Assembly (NCBI GenBank): GCA_036502105.1
Contig: DASXZE010000211.1
Location: 1-8,348 of the forward strand
DNA length: 8,348 nt
Direction of reading: 5' to 3'
From: Angelobacter sp036502105
Lineage (GTDB): Bacteria; Acidobacteriota; Terriglobia; Terriglobales; Acidobacteriaceae
Position numbers and translations under genes: made by a program. Each line of letters begins with the position of its first letter. The stretch's first letter is position 1. Under the pieces are notes generated by a model that was given only the letters and a program-made list of their open reading frames with translations, searched no databases and was not told where the DNA came from. Shown here in pieces: positions 1 through 6,134 of the stretch.

Positions 1-1075
1 CGTCGTCATAAATCACGTCAGCTTCGCGGCGGAAGAGGTGATCGATCATCCGATAGATGCCTTTTTCATTGCCGGGAATAATGCGGGAAGAGAGAACCAC
101 AGTGTCGCCTTTTTCAATGCGTGCATGCTTATGGCTGTCAACGGCAGCGCGCGAAAGCGCGGACATGGGCTCGCCCTGCGTGCCGCTGAACATCACGCAG
201 ACCTGGTTTGGCTGATAATCTTTGATCTGGCCCGGGTGAATTAATAATCCTTCCGGCACGTCAAAGTAGCCGAGATCCATGGCGATCTCTGAGGCCTCAG
301 TCATGGAGCGCCCGACCAGAGCGATTTTGCGCCGGTACTGCTGCGCCATCTCAAAGGCCAGCTTGATGCGATGGATGGATGACGAAAAGCAGGAGATAAA
401 AAGCCGGCGCTCTGTCCGTGCAAAAATTTCGTCAAACTTGCTGCGCACGGCGCGTTCGCTGGGTGTATAGCCACGGCGCTCGGCGTTGGTGGAGTCCTGC
501 AGCAGAGCCAGCACGTTGCCTTCTTTGCCATATTCGGCAAAAGTATGAAGATCAAACAGGCGATTGTCAGTGGGCGTGGGATCAACCTTGAAATCGCCGG
601 TGTGAATTACTACTCCCAGCGGTGTGTGCACGGCCAGAGCCACGCAATCCACAATGCTGTGGGTTACCTGAATTGGATTAATGGTGAAAGGCCCCAGCGT
701 AAAGCGCGAGCCAGCGCGGATCTCGCGCAGATCCGCGTCATCAAGCAAGCCATGTTCTTCCAGCTTGTTTTCCACCAGAGCCAGGGTGAACTCAGTGCCA
801 AAGACCGGCACTTTTAATTCGGTCAGGACCCAGGGCAGTGCGCCTATGTGGTCTTCATGTCCGTGAGTCAGCAGAATGCCGCGAACTCTTTCGCGGTTCT
901 GGATCAGGTAGGTGATGTCTGGAACAACGATATCCACGCCGAGCAACTCGGATTCGGGAAACATGAGGCCAGCGTCAATGACGATGATGTCATCCCCATA
1001 ACGCAGGACCATACAGTTCATTCCGAATTCGCCGAGGCCGCCCAGAGGGATTAGATGGAGTTTTTGAGAAGGCAT
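1..1075 (-). CDS. rnj: Ribonuclease J, N-terminal 358 residues (cut by window edge)
   Basis: Metallo-beta-lactamase/beta-CASP ribonuclease. The family has 5'-3' exonuclease and endonuclease activity on mRNA and in rRNA processing, in the cytoplasm. Reading in from 1075, the protein begins MPSQKLHLIPLGGLGEFGMN. The zinc motif HGHEDH lies at residues 71-76, a further His at 139 (QVTHS), and HTGDFK at 158-163 supplies the bridging Asp161. The beta-CASP part follows, with FISCFSSSIHR, the phosphate-binding stretch FSGTQGEPMSALSR and SSRIIPGNEK. Full-length members have about 550 residues, so the end of the beta-CASP domain, the last metal-binding histidine region and the C-terminal dimerisation domain lie beyond position 1. 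The start ATG at 1073-1075 gives the typical N-terminus, but no clear Shine-Dalgarno precedes it. It follows the TMEM175-like gene after 49 bases and is probably co-transcribed. No frameshift or missing catalytic residue is seen in the visible part. Confidence 0.95.
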   Translation of the reverse strand, partial: MPSQKLHLIPLGGLGEFGMNCMVLRYGDDIIVIDAGLMFPESELLGVDIVVPDITYLIQNRERVRGILLTHGHEDHIGALPWVLTELKVPVFGTEFTLALVENKLEEHGLLDDADLREIRAGSRFTLGPFTINPIQVTHSIVDCVALAVHTPLGVVIHTGDFKVDPTPTDNRLFDLHTFAEYGKEGNVLALLQDSTNAERRGYTPSERAVRSKFDEIFARTERRLFISCFSSSIHRIKLAFEMAQQYRRKIALVGRSMTEASEIAMDLGYFDVPEGLLIHPGQIKDYQPNQVCVMFSGTQGEPMSALSRAAVDSHKHARIEKGDTVVLSSRIIPGNEKGIYRMIDHLFRREADVIYDD

Positions 1076-1124
1076 GGTCAACAGTTGATGCTATCAGTTT
1101 AAAACGTGTCAGGGGAAGGAAGGC

Positions 1125-1895
1125 TCACGAATGCGCGGAAACCGGCGGCTGGGCCTGCATCCGCTGCAGCGTGAGGCGTTCGCGTTTACCCAGGATGGAG
1201 CCGGCGAGCCAGCCCCAAAGACCGTTCAGGCAGAATAAAAATCCGGCATAGCCAACGTACTCCGCGGGAAGTGCGAGGGCCGTAATGGCGACGATTGCGC
1301 CGACACCTGCGAGTCCGGAAAAATGAATGATTGCGTTGCGCGTGCAGAGCTCCTCATATTCGTTCAATTCAAGTTCGCGGCGCTTTTTATAAGCATATTG
1401 GTAGAGCAGCGCAAACAATCCGTAAACGGCAGTGACGCCTGCGCTGTAAATAAGCCAGAGCAGCAAAAGCTCGTGATTCGATCTGATCATACGGCTTAGC
1501 TGCGGCAGCGGCACGGTCCTGCCGCCAGACAGGGCGCCTACTGCCATGGTGAACAAAAATTTGAGCGGATAAACGTAAAACAACACCACAAAAATCAGGG
1601 CAGCGTTGAGCACAATGGTGTAGACAGTCTGGAGCCCGTAACGCCGCGAAAATTTATAGTGGAAGTACCAGACCTGCGTCAGAATCGTGAAACAGATGGC
1701 GAAGGCCACAAAACCTTTCATCGCGATTAGCAACTCATCAAAGGTGTGCGGCACTTCCAGCGAGACCACCAGCAGCGTCACGGCAAAAGCAAAGACAGCG
1801 TCAGTGAATCCCTCAAGACGCGTGATCTCGCCGCCGCGCCAGCGGAAATTCTTTTCCGGCGGCACCAGCTGATGGCCTGCGAGTTGGCGGATCAT
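1125..1895 (-). CDS. TMEM175 family (DUF1211) integral membrane protein, putative potassium channel
   Basis: 256 residues with six predicted hydrophobic helices at about 29-48, 60-79, 91-118, 142-167, 187-208 and 213-234. This is the single six-helix repeat expected of bacterial TMEM175 proteins, some of which are potassium-permeable channels that assemble as tetramers. The family signature RxxxFSD near the start of helix 1 reads RLEGFTD here (residues 26-32, Thr31 for the usual Ser), followed by AVTLLVVSLEVP (residues 38-49). This is close to the usual pattern of the pore-lining helix. The middle of the protein (about 168-186) is a charged cytosolic linker. The ATG at 1893-1895 has GGAG six bases upstream. 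It lies 43 bases after the symporter gene and 49 before rnj, on the same strand. The family call is firm; ion selectivity is inferred from the family only, and the motif variant makes function less certain. Confidence 0.8.
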   Translation of the reverse strand: MIRQLAGHQLVPPEKNFRWRGGEITRLEGFTDAVFAFAVTLLVVSLEVPHTFDELLIAMKGFVAFAICFTILTQVWYFHYKFSRRYGLQTVYTIVLNAALIFVVLFYVYPLKFLFTMAVGALSGGRTVPLPQLSRMIRSNHELLLLWLIYSAGVTAVYGLFALLYQYAYKKRRELELNEYEELCTRNAIIHFSGLAGVGAIVAITALALPAEYVGYAGFLFCLNGLWGWLAGSILGKRERLTLQRMQAQPPVSAHS

Positions 1896-1938
1896 CTTTT
1901 GCTCCGTGGGCTGCTCAATGCATCCTCGTTATGCAGCA

Positions 1939-3336
1939 TTATTGCGTCGCTGCTTCAATCACTGCAGGCGACGTGGTTGCTTCTCCTAGTTCGCCTTCCC
2001 AGCGCGCTACCACCGCACTGGCCAGGCAGTTGCCGACTACATTAATCATGGTACGCGCCATATCCATTAACTGGTCCACGCCAAGGATCGCAAAGAAAGG
2101 CCAGGTTGGCAGTTGGAATGATTCCGCCGTGGCCAGCAGAATAACCAGCGACGCGCGGGGCACCCCAGCTACGCCCTTGCTGGTAAGCATCAGGGTGAAA
2201 ACCATGAGCAGTTGCTGGCCAAAACCCAGATGAATGCCCGCCGCTTGTGCAGCAAAAACCGATGCCAGCGACAGATAAAGCGTGCTGCCATCCAGGTTGA
2301 AGCTATAGCCGGTGGGTATCACAAAGGCCACAACCTGCCGCGGTACGCCGAAAGCTTCCATGGCTTCCATGGCGCGGGGCAGCGCGGCTTCAGAACTGGC
2401 CGTGGCAAATGCGATGGAGGCCGGCTCAGCCACGGCTTTAAAGAATCGACGCACATCAATGCGGGCGATCAGGGCCACGGGCACAAACACGCAGGAAACA
2501 AGAATCACCAGCGCGGCATACAAGGTCAGCACAAGCTTGGCCAGGTTCCACATTACGTCAAAGCCCATGGTGCTGACTGTAACGGCAATTGCCCCAGCCA
2601 CGCCGATAGGCGCAAACAGCATGACGATGTTGGTGAACTTGAACATGGTCTCAGACAGGCTCTCTGAGAACTCCAGCAGCGGCCGTCGGCGCTTTTCATC
2701 CAGTAGAGCCAGGGCGATGCCAAAAATAATGCTGAAGACCACTACCTGCAAAACCTGGTTTTCAGCGACTGATTTGGCAATGTTTTCAGGAAACACGTGC
2801 AGAATCAAGTCAGAGGCTGTCTGCTTCTGGACGACCCCCACTGCCGGGGCATTCGCTGGTGCTTTTACGCCCACGCCGGCGCGCGAGAAATTGATTGCGC
2901 CCAGCCCAATGAAAAGCGCCAGGGTGGTGACCACTTCAAAATAAAGCAGTGCTTTAATGCCCATGCGTCCGACTTGTTTAAGATTGGAGTGGCCGGCAAT
3001 TCCGACCACCAGCGTGGAAAAAATGAGCGGTGCGATGATGGTACGAATCATCCGCAGAAAGATCCCGCTCAGCACCTGGAGCTGCTTGGCCTGTGCGGGA
3101 AGATCATGGCCAAATTCCGCGCCCACAAAAATGCCCACCATGATCCACGTGGTCAACGAACGGCGCACGCAGGCATAAGCGACTAAAGCAGCCAGTGCAA
3201 TCCAGCGGGTGATGAGCAACAGAGTAGGATTGATGGCCGCGCCGGTGTAGTGGTTCACGGCCCAGAGCACGCAGGCCACACCAGCCAGCGCCAGGAAGGC
3301 GATCAGGAATCGAGCTTGGTTCGGTGAGTTTTTCAT
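1939..3336 (-). CDS. Dicarboxylate/amino acid:cation symporter (DAACS, GltP/DctA family)
   Basis: 465-residue secondary transporter of the glutamate/C4-dicarboxylate:Na+ or H+ symporter family in the inner membrane. The transport core is recognisable: hairpin 1 with ATASSEAALP (311-320), the TM7 motif NLDGS (347-351, usually NMDGT), hairpin 2 with SKGVAGVP (386-393), and TM8 with D421, D425, R428 and N432 in DQLMDMARTMINVVGN. These correspond to GltPh D390, D394, R397 and N401, so an acidic substrate is expected. The position matching GltPh Asp405, a Na1 ligand, is Asn436, which may mean a different coupling ion. The N-terminus is hydrophobic from residue 9. The ATG overlaps the dapD stop by one base (TGATG). 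The nearest GGAGG is 13 bases upstream inside dapD, so translation is probably coupled. Glutamate, aspartate or succinate/fumarate are all possible substrates; the sequence does not decide among them. Confidence 0.9.
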   Translation of the reverse strand: MKNSPNQARFLIAFLALAGVACVLWAVNHYTGAAINPTLLLITRWIALAALVAYACVRRSLTTWIMVGIFVGAEFGHDLPAQAKQLQVLSGIFLRMIRTIIAPLIFSTLVVGIAGHSNLKQVGRMGIKALLYFEVVTTLALFIGLGAINFSRAGVGVKAPANAPAVGVVQKQTASDLILHVFPENIAKSVAENQVLQVVVFSIIFGIALALLDEKRRRPLLEFSESLSETMFKFTNIVMLFAPIGVAGAIAVTVSTMGFDVMWNLAKLVLTLYAALVILVSCVFVPVALIARIDVRRFFKAVAEPASIAFATASSEAALPRAMEAMEAFGVPRQVVAFVIPTGYSFNLDGSTLYLSLASVFAAQAAGIHLGFGQQLLMVFTLMLTSKGVAGVPRASLVILLATAESFQLPTWPFFAILGVDQLMDMARTMINVVGNCLASAVVARWEGELGEATTSPAVIEAATQ

Positions 3337-4172
3337 CAGCGCAGCAAGTCCTCCAATTCAATTGAGCCCAGGGTCTTTTCGTCACGATATTTCACGATGA
3401 TCGGCGTATAGATGGAAAGTCCCCACTCGGCCGCTTTGCCCTTGGTGATGGCGCGCGATCCCGGCACGACTACAGCATTCTCGGGGATAATAAGCGGCGT
3501 GTCAGCCGAAGAACGATACACCTGTTCGCGGACAATGTCATAGACCGGCGTGGCGCGGGTGAGGATCACGCCTGAACCCAGCACAGCGCCGCTGCGCACC
3601 TGCGTGCCTTCATAGATTCCGCAATTGCCGCCGACCAGAACGTCATCTTCAATAATCACCGGGGAAGCGTTTACCGGCTCCAGCACGCCGCCAACCTGCG
3701 CCGCTGCGCTCAGGTGAACGCGCTTGCCAATCTGCGCGCAGGAGCCGACGAGCGCATGCGAATCGATCAATGTGCCTTCGTCAACATAGGCTCCAACGTT
3801 TACGTACATGGGCGGCATGCAGATCACGCCCGGCGCGATATAAGCTCCGGTGCGAATGGACGACCCACCAGGCACCACGCGAATTTTGTCTGCGACGGTA
3901 AATTGGCGGGCGGGAAAGGTGTCTTTATCCACAAAGCTCAGGGCGCCGCCGCTCATCTCTTCCAGTTCGCCTATCCGGAAGCCCAGCAGGATGCCTTGCT
4001 TCACCCAGGTGTTTACGCGCCACTGGCCGTCAACCTTTTCTGCTGCCCGGATCTCTCCGCGGGTCAAGGCTTCATGAAATTCACTAAAAGCGTGGCGAGC
4101 GTGTACGGCTACTTCTGAAGGGAGGGGGCCCTTAGCGTAAAGATGTTCGATTTCTGCGCGTAATATATCCAT
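3336..4172 (-). CDS. dapD: 2,3,4,5-tetrahydropyridine-2,6-dicarboxylate N-succinyltransferase
   Basis: Transfers succinyl from succinyl-CoA to tetrahydrodipicolinate in the succinylase branch of diaminopimelate/lysine synthesis; cytosolic, trimeric in the family. Its 278 residues are close to the usual ~274. An alpha-helical N-terminal domain (1-95) is followed by a left-handed beta-helix of hexapeptide repeats (about 105-235) and a C-terminal extension ending SIELEDLLR. Diagnostic stretches are YVNVGAYVDEGTLIDS (123-138), VGSCAQIGKRVHLS (142-155) and GGVLEP (161-166). Asp137 matches the catalytic Asp of the characterised enzyme. In an ungapped comparison the catalytic Glu position falls on Gly185 within GGNCGIYEGT, with Glu188 three residues on. 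I believe this is a subfamily variant also present in Bacteroidetes-like DapD, not a defect. DapH (acetyltransferase) is excluded by length and by the N-terminal domain. The ATG at 4172 has no obvious Shine-Dalgarno. It is the first gene of the leftward run. Confidence 0.95.
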   Translation of the reverse strand: MDILRAEIEHLYAKGPLPSEVAVHARHAFSEFHEALTRGEIRAAEKVDGQWRVNTWVKQGILLGFRIGELEEMSGGALSFVDKDTFPARQFTVADKIRVVPGGSSIRTGAYIAPGVICMPPMYVNVGAYVDEGTLIDSHALVGSCAQIGKRVHLSAAAQVGGVLEPVNASPVIIEDDVLVGGNCGIYEGTQVRSGAVLGSGVILTRATPVYDIVREQVYRSSADTPLIIPENAVVVPGSRAITKGKAAEWGLSIYTPIIVKYRDEKTLGSIELEDLLR

Positions 4173-4238
4173 GATTGGTAGTGCTCAGGCGGAAACCTAC
4201 TGATTGGGTAAAATTCCGTTTCGCAGGAGCAAGTGCGG

Positions 4239-4266
4239 AGTATAAACGGCTGCGCTTCACCCGCAA
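4239..4266 (-). promoter_or_regulatory. Possible dapD promoter
   Basis: On the minus strand, TATACT (4244-4239) resembles a -10 box, with TTGCGG (4266-4261 region) sixteen bases upstream as a weak -35. Transcription would begin near 4232, leaving a leader of about 60 bases before the dapD ATG. The -35 match is poor (3 of 6), so this is only a candidate. It is placed here because dapD is the first gene of its run and diverges from the glycosyltransferase. Confidence 0.25.
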
Positions 4267-4370
4267 AGCCCTACTTTTATCTATAAAGCAGGGCGGGCCC
4301 TGCTTTTGCATCCGATACGCGGAGCCGTGCTTACATACGCAAAGCTCCTGCTTTGCATCTGATAAAGGAG
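4262..4370. repeat. Three degenerate hairpin-forming repeats before the glycosyltransferase
   Basis: Three related stretches lie in a row. Copy A (4262-4288) starts CGCAAAGCCCTACTTTTATC and ends ATAAAG. Copy B (about 4297-4324) contains CCTGCTTTTGCATCCGATA and ends GCGGAG. Copy C (4338-4370) starts CGCAAAGCTCCTGCTTTGC and ends GATAAAGGAG. The CCTRCTTT core begins at 4270, 4299 and 4347. Two inverted repeats fall within: AAAGCAGGGC/GCCCTGCTTT (4285-4294 and 4297-4306, two bases between the arms) and GCAAAGC/GCTTTGC (4339-4345 and 4350-4356, loop TCCT). The last copy runs directly into the glycosyltransferase ATG. It could be a decayed tandem duplication, a REP-like element or a leader structure. 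The first hairpin is followed by TTTT on the plus strand, partly within the stem, so weak terminator activity is possible. Confidence 0.55.
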
Positions 4371-5480
4371 ATGACCAGAGTTCTTTATGTCGCGTATCCG
4401 CTGCTGACCGTTTCCTGTGAAGCGGCCGGCGGCGCTGAGCAGGTTTTGTGGACACTGGAACGCGAAGTGACGGGGCGTGGAGTGCTTACGACTGTAGCTG
4501 CGTCTGCGGGATCGCAAGTGAGTGGCGAGTTGTTTGCCACTGGAGAGTCCTGTACTCATCCTGACGACTATGACCGCCGACGCGCCGAGCATGAGGGCCG
4601 GGTTATGGAGTTTATCCGGCAGCGCGAGAGAGAAGGGAAAGCTTTTGATCTGGTGCATGATATGTCCGGCAGCTTCTGGCGACGTGCCGCTGAGATTGGT
4701 TTGCCCGTGCTGGCCACATTGCATCTGCCACGCAGTTTTTACTCGCCAGAGAGCTTTGAAAATATTCCAGCGAATGTCAGTTTCAACTGCGTTTCACAGT
4801 CGCAGGCTCGCAGCTTCAGTGATCTGGCAAACATGATTGGAGTGGCGCCGAATGGCATTGCGCAAGAAAAGTTTGCGGCAGACTCCGGCGGAGACGCGCA
4901 GCAAAACTCAACTGATCGATCTGATCGCAATCGCCAAGGGCTGATCTGGCTGGGGCGCATCTGCGAAGAAAAGGCTCCGCATCTGGCGTTGGAGATTGCT
5001 GAACGTGCTGGCTTCCCCGTCACAATTGCCGGACAGGTCTATCCGTTTTCTTATCATCAGCAGTATTTTGAGAGGGAAGTAGCTCCGAGACTGAAAGCGG
5101 TTCCAAACGCCAGGTTCATCGCTTCGCCTTCGTTCGAGGCCAAGCGAAGTCTTCTGCGTGAAGCGCAAGCTTTGCTGATTACCAGCCTTGCCGAAGAGAC
5201 CAGTTCGTTGGTCGGCATGGAAGCCGCGGCTTCTGGGACGCCAGTGGTTGCGTTCCGCCGCGGGGCATTGCCAGAAGTTGTGCGAGATGGCGTGACAGGT
5301 TTTGTGGTGGATGATGTGAGCGGCGCGGTGGAAGCTTGCAGCCGTCTAGAATCGATCAGCAATGCCGCATGCAGAGCGCATGCCGAGGAAAATTTCAGCA
5401 GCACCAGAATGGCGGATGGATACACGCAGCTCTACGCGAGGATTTTGCAAGCCGGGACGCAGATGGCTATTGGCGCTTAA
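4371..5480 (+). CDS. GT4-family glycosyltransferase (GT-B fold)
   Basis: 369 residues counted from ATG 4371. The N-terminal Rossmann-like half begins MTRVLYVAYPLL and carries the acceptor-side glycine loop GGAE (20-23). The C-terminal nucleotide-sugar half begins about 188 with LIWLGRICEEKAPHLALEIA, where Arg196 and Lys201 sit at the usual donor-phosphate positions. The retaining GT4 signature E-x7-E is Glu276 to Glu284 (EETSSLVGME), followed by GTPVVAFRRGALPEVVRDG. The family moves a sugar from a nucleotide donor to a lipid, glycan or small molecule; donor and acceptor cannot be read from sequence. No signal peptide or membrane helix is seen, so it is cytosolic or peripheral. AAAGGAG abuts the ATG with no spacer. 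A TTG at 4353 in frame would add six residues, but it falls within a hairpin and lacks a Shine-Dalgarno. It is alone on its strand, divergent from dapD and convergent with the VOC gene. Confidence 0.88.
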   Translation: MTRVLYVAYPLLTVSCEAAGGAEQVLWTLEREVTGRGVLTTVAASAGSQVSGELFATGESCTHPDDYDRRRAEHEGRVMEFIRQREREGKAFDLVHDMSGSFWRRAAEIGLPVLATLHLPRSFYSPESFENIPANVSFNCVSQSQARSFSDLANMIGVAPNGIAQEKFAADSGGDAQQNSTDRSDRNRQGLIWLGRICEEKAPHLALEIAERAGFPVTIAGQVYPFSYHQQYFEREVAPRLKAVPNARFIASPSFEAKRSLLREAQALLITSLAEETSSLVGMEAAASGTPVVAFRRGALPEVVRDGVTGFVVDDVSGAVEACSRLESISNAACRAHAEENFSSTRMADGYTQLYARILQAGTQMAIGA

Positions 5481-5851
5481 ACGTGTTGTGACAGCGACAG
5501 GATATTTCCGTCAGGATCTTTGAACCACGCTACTTTCGCGCCACCGGGAGCGGTCCATATGCCTGATTCCTCTTGTTGTAGTCCCGGAAATTTTTCAAAG
5601 GTCACGCCTTTTTTCTGCAACGCCGCTGCTTCCTCTTCTATCTTTGAAATCTCCCAGCCCATCACGGTGAAGCCGGCAGGAGTAAAGTTTGGCGTCTTGG
5701 CCAACCGGACCATGATGCCATTGGATTCCATGACCAGGGCAAACGGATCGTCGCTGACAAAGCGCAGGCCGAGCACGCTTTCATAAAAGGGCCGTGATTT
5801 TTGGGAATCCCGGATGGGAACAAAAGCAACGATTTTTGCTGTATTGAGCAT
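5477..5851 (-). CDS. VOC superfamily (glyoxalase/bleomycin-resistance fold) protein
   Basis: 124 residues, the size of a single VOC module made of two beta-alpha-beta-beta-beta units. The first unit shows IVAFVPIRDSQKSRPFYESVLGLRF (residues 7-31, key residues D15, F22-Y23, L27-G28), the usual start of the fold. The second ends with WFKDPDGNILSLSQ (109-122), the usual closing strand. Two common metal-ligand positions look altered: the first-strand His position falls on about Val8, and the Glu that often follows DPDGN is Ser119. A metal-dependent lyase or dioxygenase role is therefore doubtful. A binding or antibiotic/xenobiotic-sequestering role is equally possible, and I assign no substrate. 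The ATG at 5849-5851 has AGAGG five bases upstream. Its TAA stop overlaps the TAA of the converging glycosyltransferase by four bases (TTAA). Confidence 0.85.
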   Translation of the reverse strand: MLNTAKIVAFVPIRDSQKSRPFYESVLGLRFVSDDPFALVMESNGIMVRLAKTPNFTPAGFTVMGWEISKIEEEAAALQKKGVTFEKFPGLQQEESGIWTAPGGAKVAWFKDPDGNILSLSQHV

Positions 5852-5867
5852 GGACGCCTCTGACGGG

Positions 5868-5897
5868 ATAGTAACTCTCAGGCTGGCGCGGGTTCAA
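5868..5897 (-). promoter_or_regulatory. Probable promoter of the VOC gene
   Basis: Minus-strand TTGAAC (5897-5892) and TACTAT (5873-5868) are separated by 18 bases. Each matches four of six consensus positions. Transcription would start near 5861, giving a very short leader that still contains the AGAGG ribosome-binding site before the ATG at 5851. This fits an independently transcribed single gene. Confidence 0.4.
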
Positions 5898-5954
5898 TGC
5901 TGGCCCAAAATCAGCGCCAAAAAAAGTAAAAAATGCGCGCATAAAATGGCGCGG

Positions 5955-6096
5955 CCTGCGATCCATGTATAGGGATGTATCTCCAAGGTGGGTGGCCTTG
6001 AGACGCGGATGGCCGATGGAAACTCCTTGCGTCGGCGACTGTGTTTGAAGGTTACAAAGAGCGGCTGCGTTAATCGGCGCGGCCGCTCATTTTTTT
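5955..6096 (+). ncRNA. Putative small structured RNA ending in an intrinsic terminator
   Basis: The segment folds into several local stems on paper: CAAGG/CCTTG (5984-5988 with 5996-6000, seven-base loop); either GACGC/GCGTC (6002-6006 with 6029-6033) or GCCGAT/GTCGGC (6012-6017 with 6031-6036), which exclude each other; and a terminator hairpin at 6059-6088. A TAAAAT (5942-5947) could act as a -10 box, but no convincing -35 precedes it. The 5' end given is therefore a guess. No plus-strand gene follows the terminator, so a riboswitch leader is unlikely, and a stand-alone RNA or the far 3' end of the glycosyltransferase transcript fits better. I do not recognise it as SRP RNA, tmRNA, 6S RNA or a known riboswitch class. 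Confidence 0.3.
6059..6096 (+). terminator. Strong rho-independent terminator on the plus strand
   Basis: GAGCGGCTGCG (6059-6069) pairs with CGCGGCCGCTC (6078-6088) as an eleven-pair stem containing one T-G wobble, around an eight-base loop. It is followed by A and then seven T residues (6090-6096). Read on the minus strand the same stem is followed only by TTTGT, but the seven T become an A tract before it. It may therefore also end dapA transcription, 40-odd bases past the dapA stop, as a bidirectional terminator. Confidence 0.8.
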
Positions 6097-6134
6097 ACCA
6101 ATTTAGTTTTTACAAGATTCGACCGGCTGGCAGA

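Larger units (their letters stand above)
5852..6134. other. Intergenic region between VOC gene and dapA
   Basis: This is a 283-base stretch without a credible protein gene. From left to right it holds the VOC promoter, an A-rich tract (5919-5933), the structured segment proposed as a small RNA on the plus strand, its terminator, and about 38 AT-rich bases before the dapA stop. The short open frames crossing it have no ribosome-binding site and no recognisable protein features. Confidence 0.6.

Noticed and set aside
38..1054. Several short plus-strand frames at the left end
   Set aside because: They are shadows of ribonuclease J, whose minus-strand frame is continuous from 1075 to the window edge with all expected motifs.
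2212..3186. Long plus-strand open frames (up to about 210 codons) opposite the symporter gene
   Set aside because: They are antisense shadows of a clearly recognised transporter, with low-complexity translations, no family resemblance and no ribosome-binding sites.
3714..4118. Plus-strand open frame of 134 codons opposite dapD
   Set aside because: It lies wholly within dapD on the other strand and its translation has no recognisable domain.
4285..4306. GC-rich hairpin as a strong intrinsic terminator
   Set aside because: The T run is only four bases and mostly lies inside the stem, and no gene ends nearby on either strand; kept only as part of the repeat.
4132..4724. Minus-strand open frames reaching from the dapD spacer into the glycosyltransferase
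   Set aside because: They overlap the well-supported glycosyltransferase, include the repeat region and have no recognisable protein features.
5781..5966. 61-codon minus-strand frame upstream of the VOC start
   Set aside because: It overlaps the VOC start in another frame and crosses the A-rich spacer and probable promoter; there is no family resemblance.
5940..6096. SRP RNA, 6S RNA or a known riboswitch
   Set aside because: I could not find their conserved sequence blocks by eye, and no plus-strand gene follows that a riboswitch could control.
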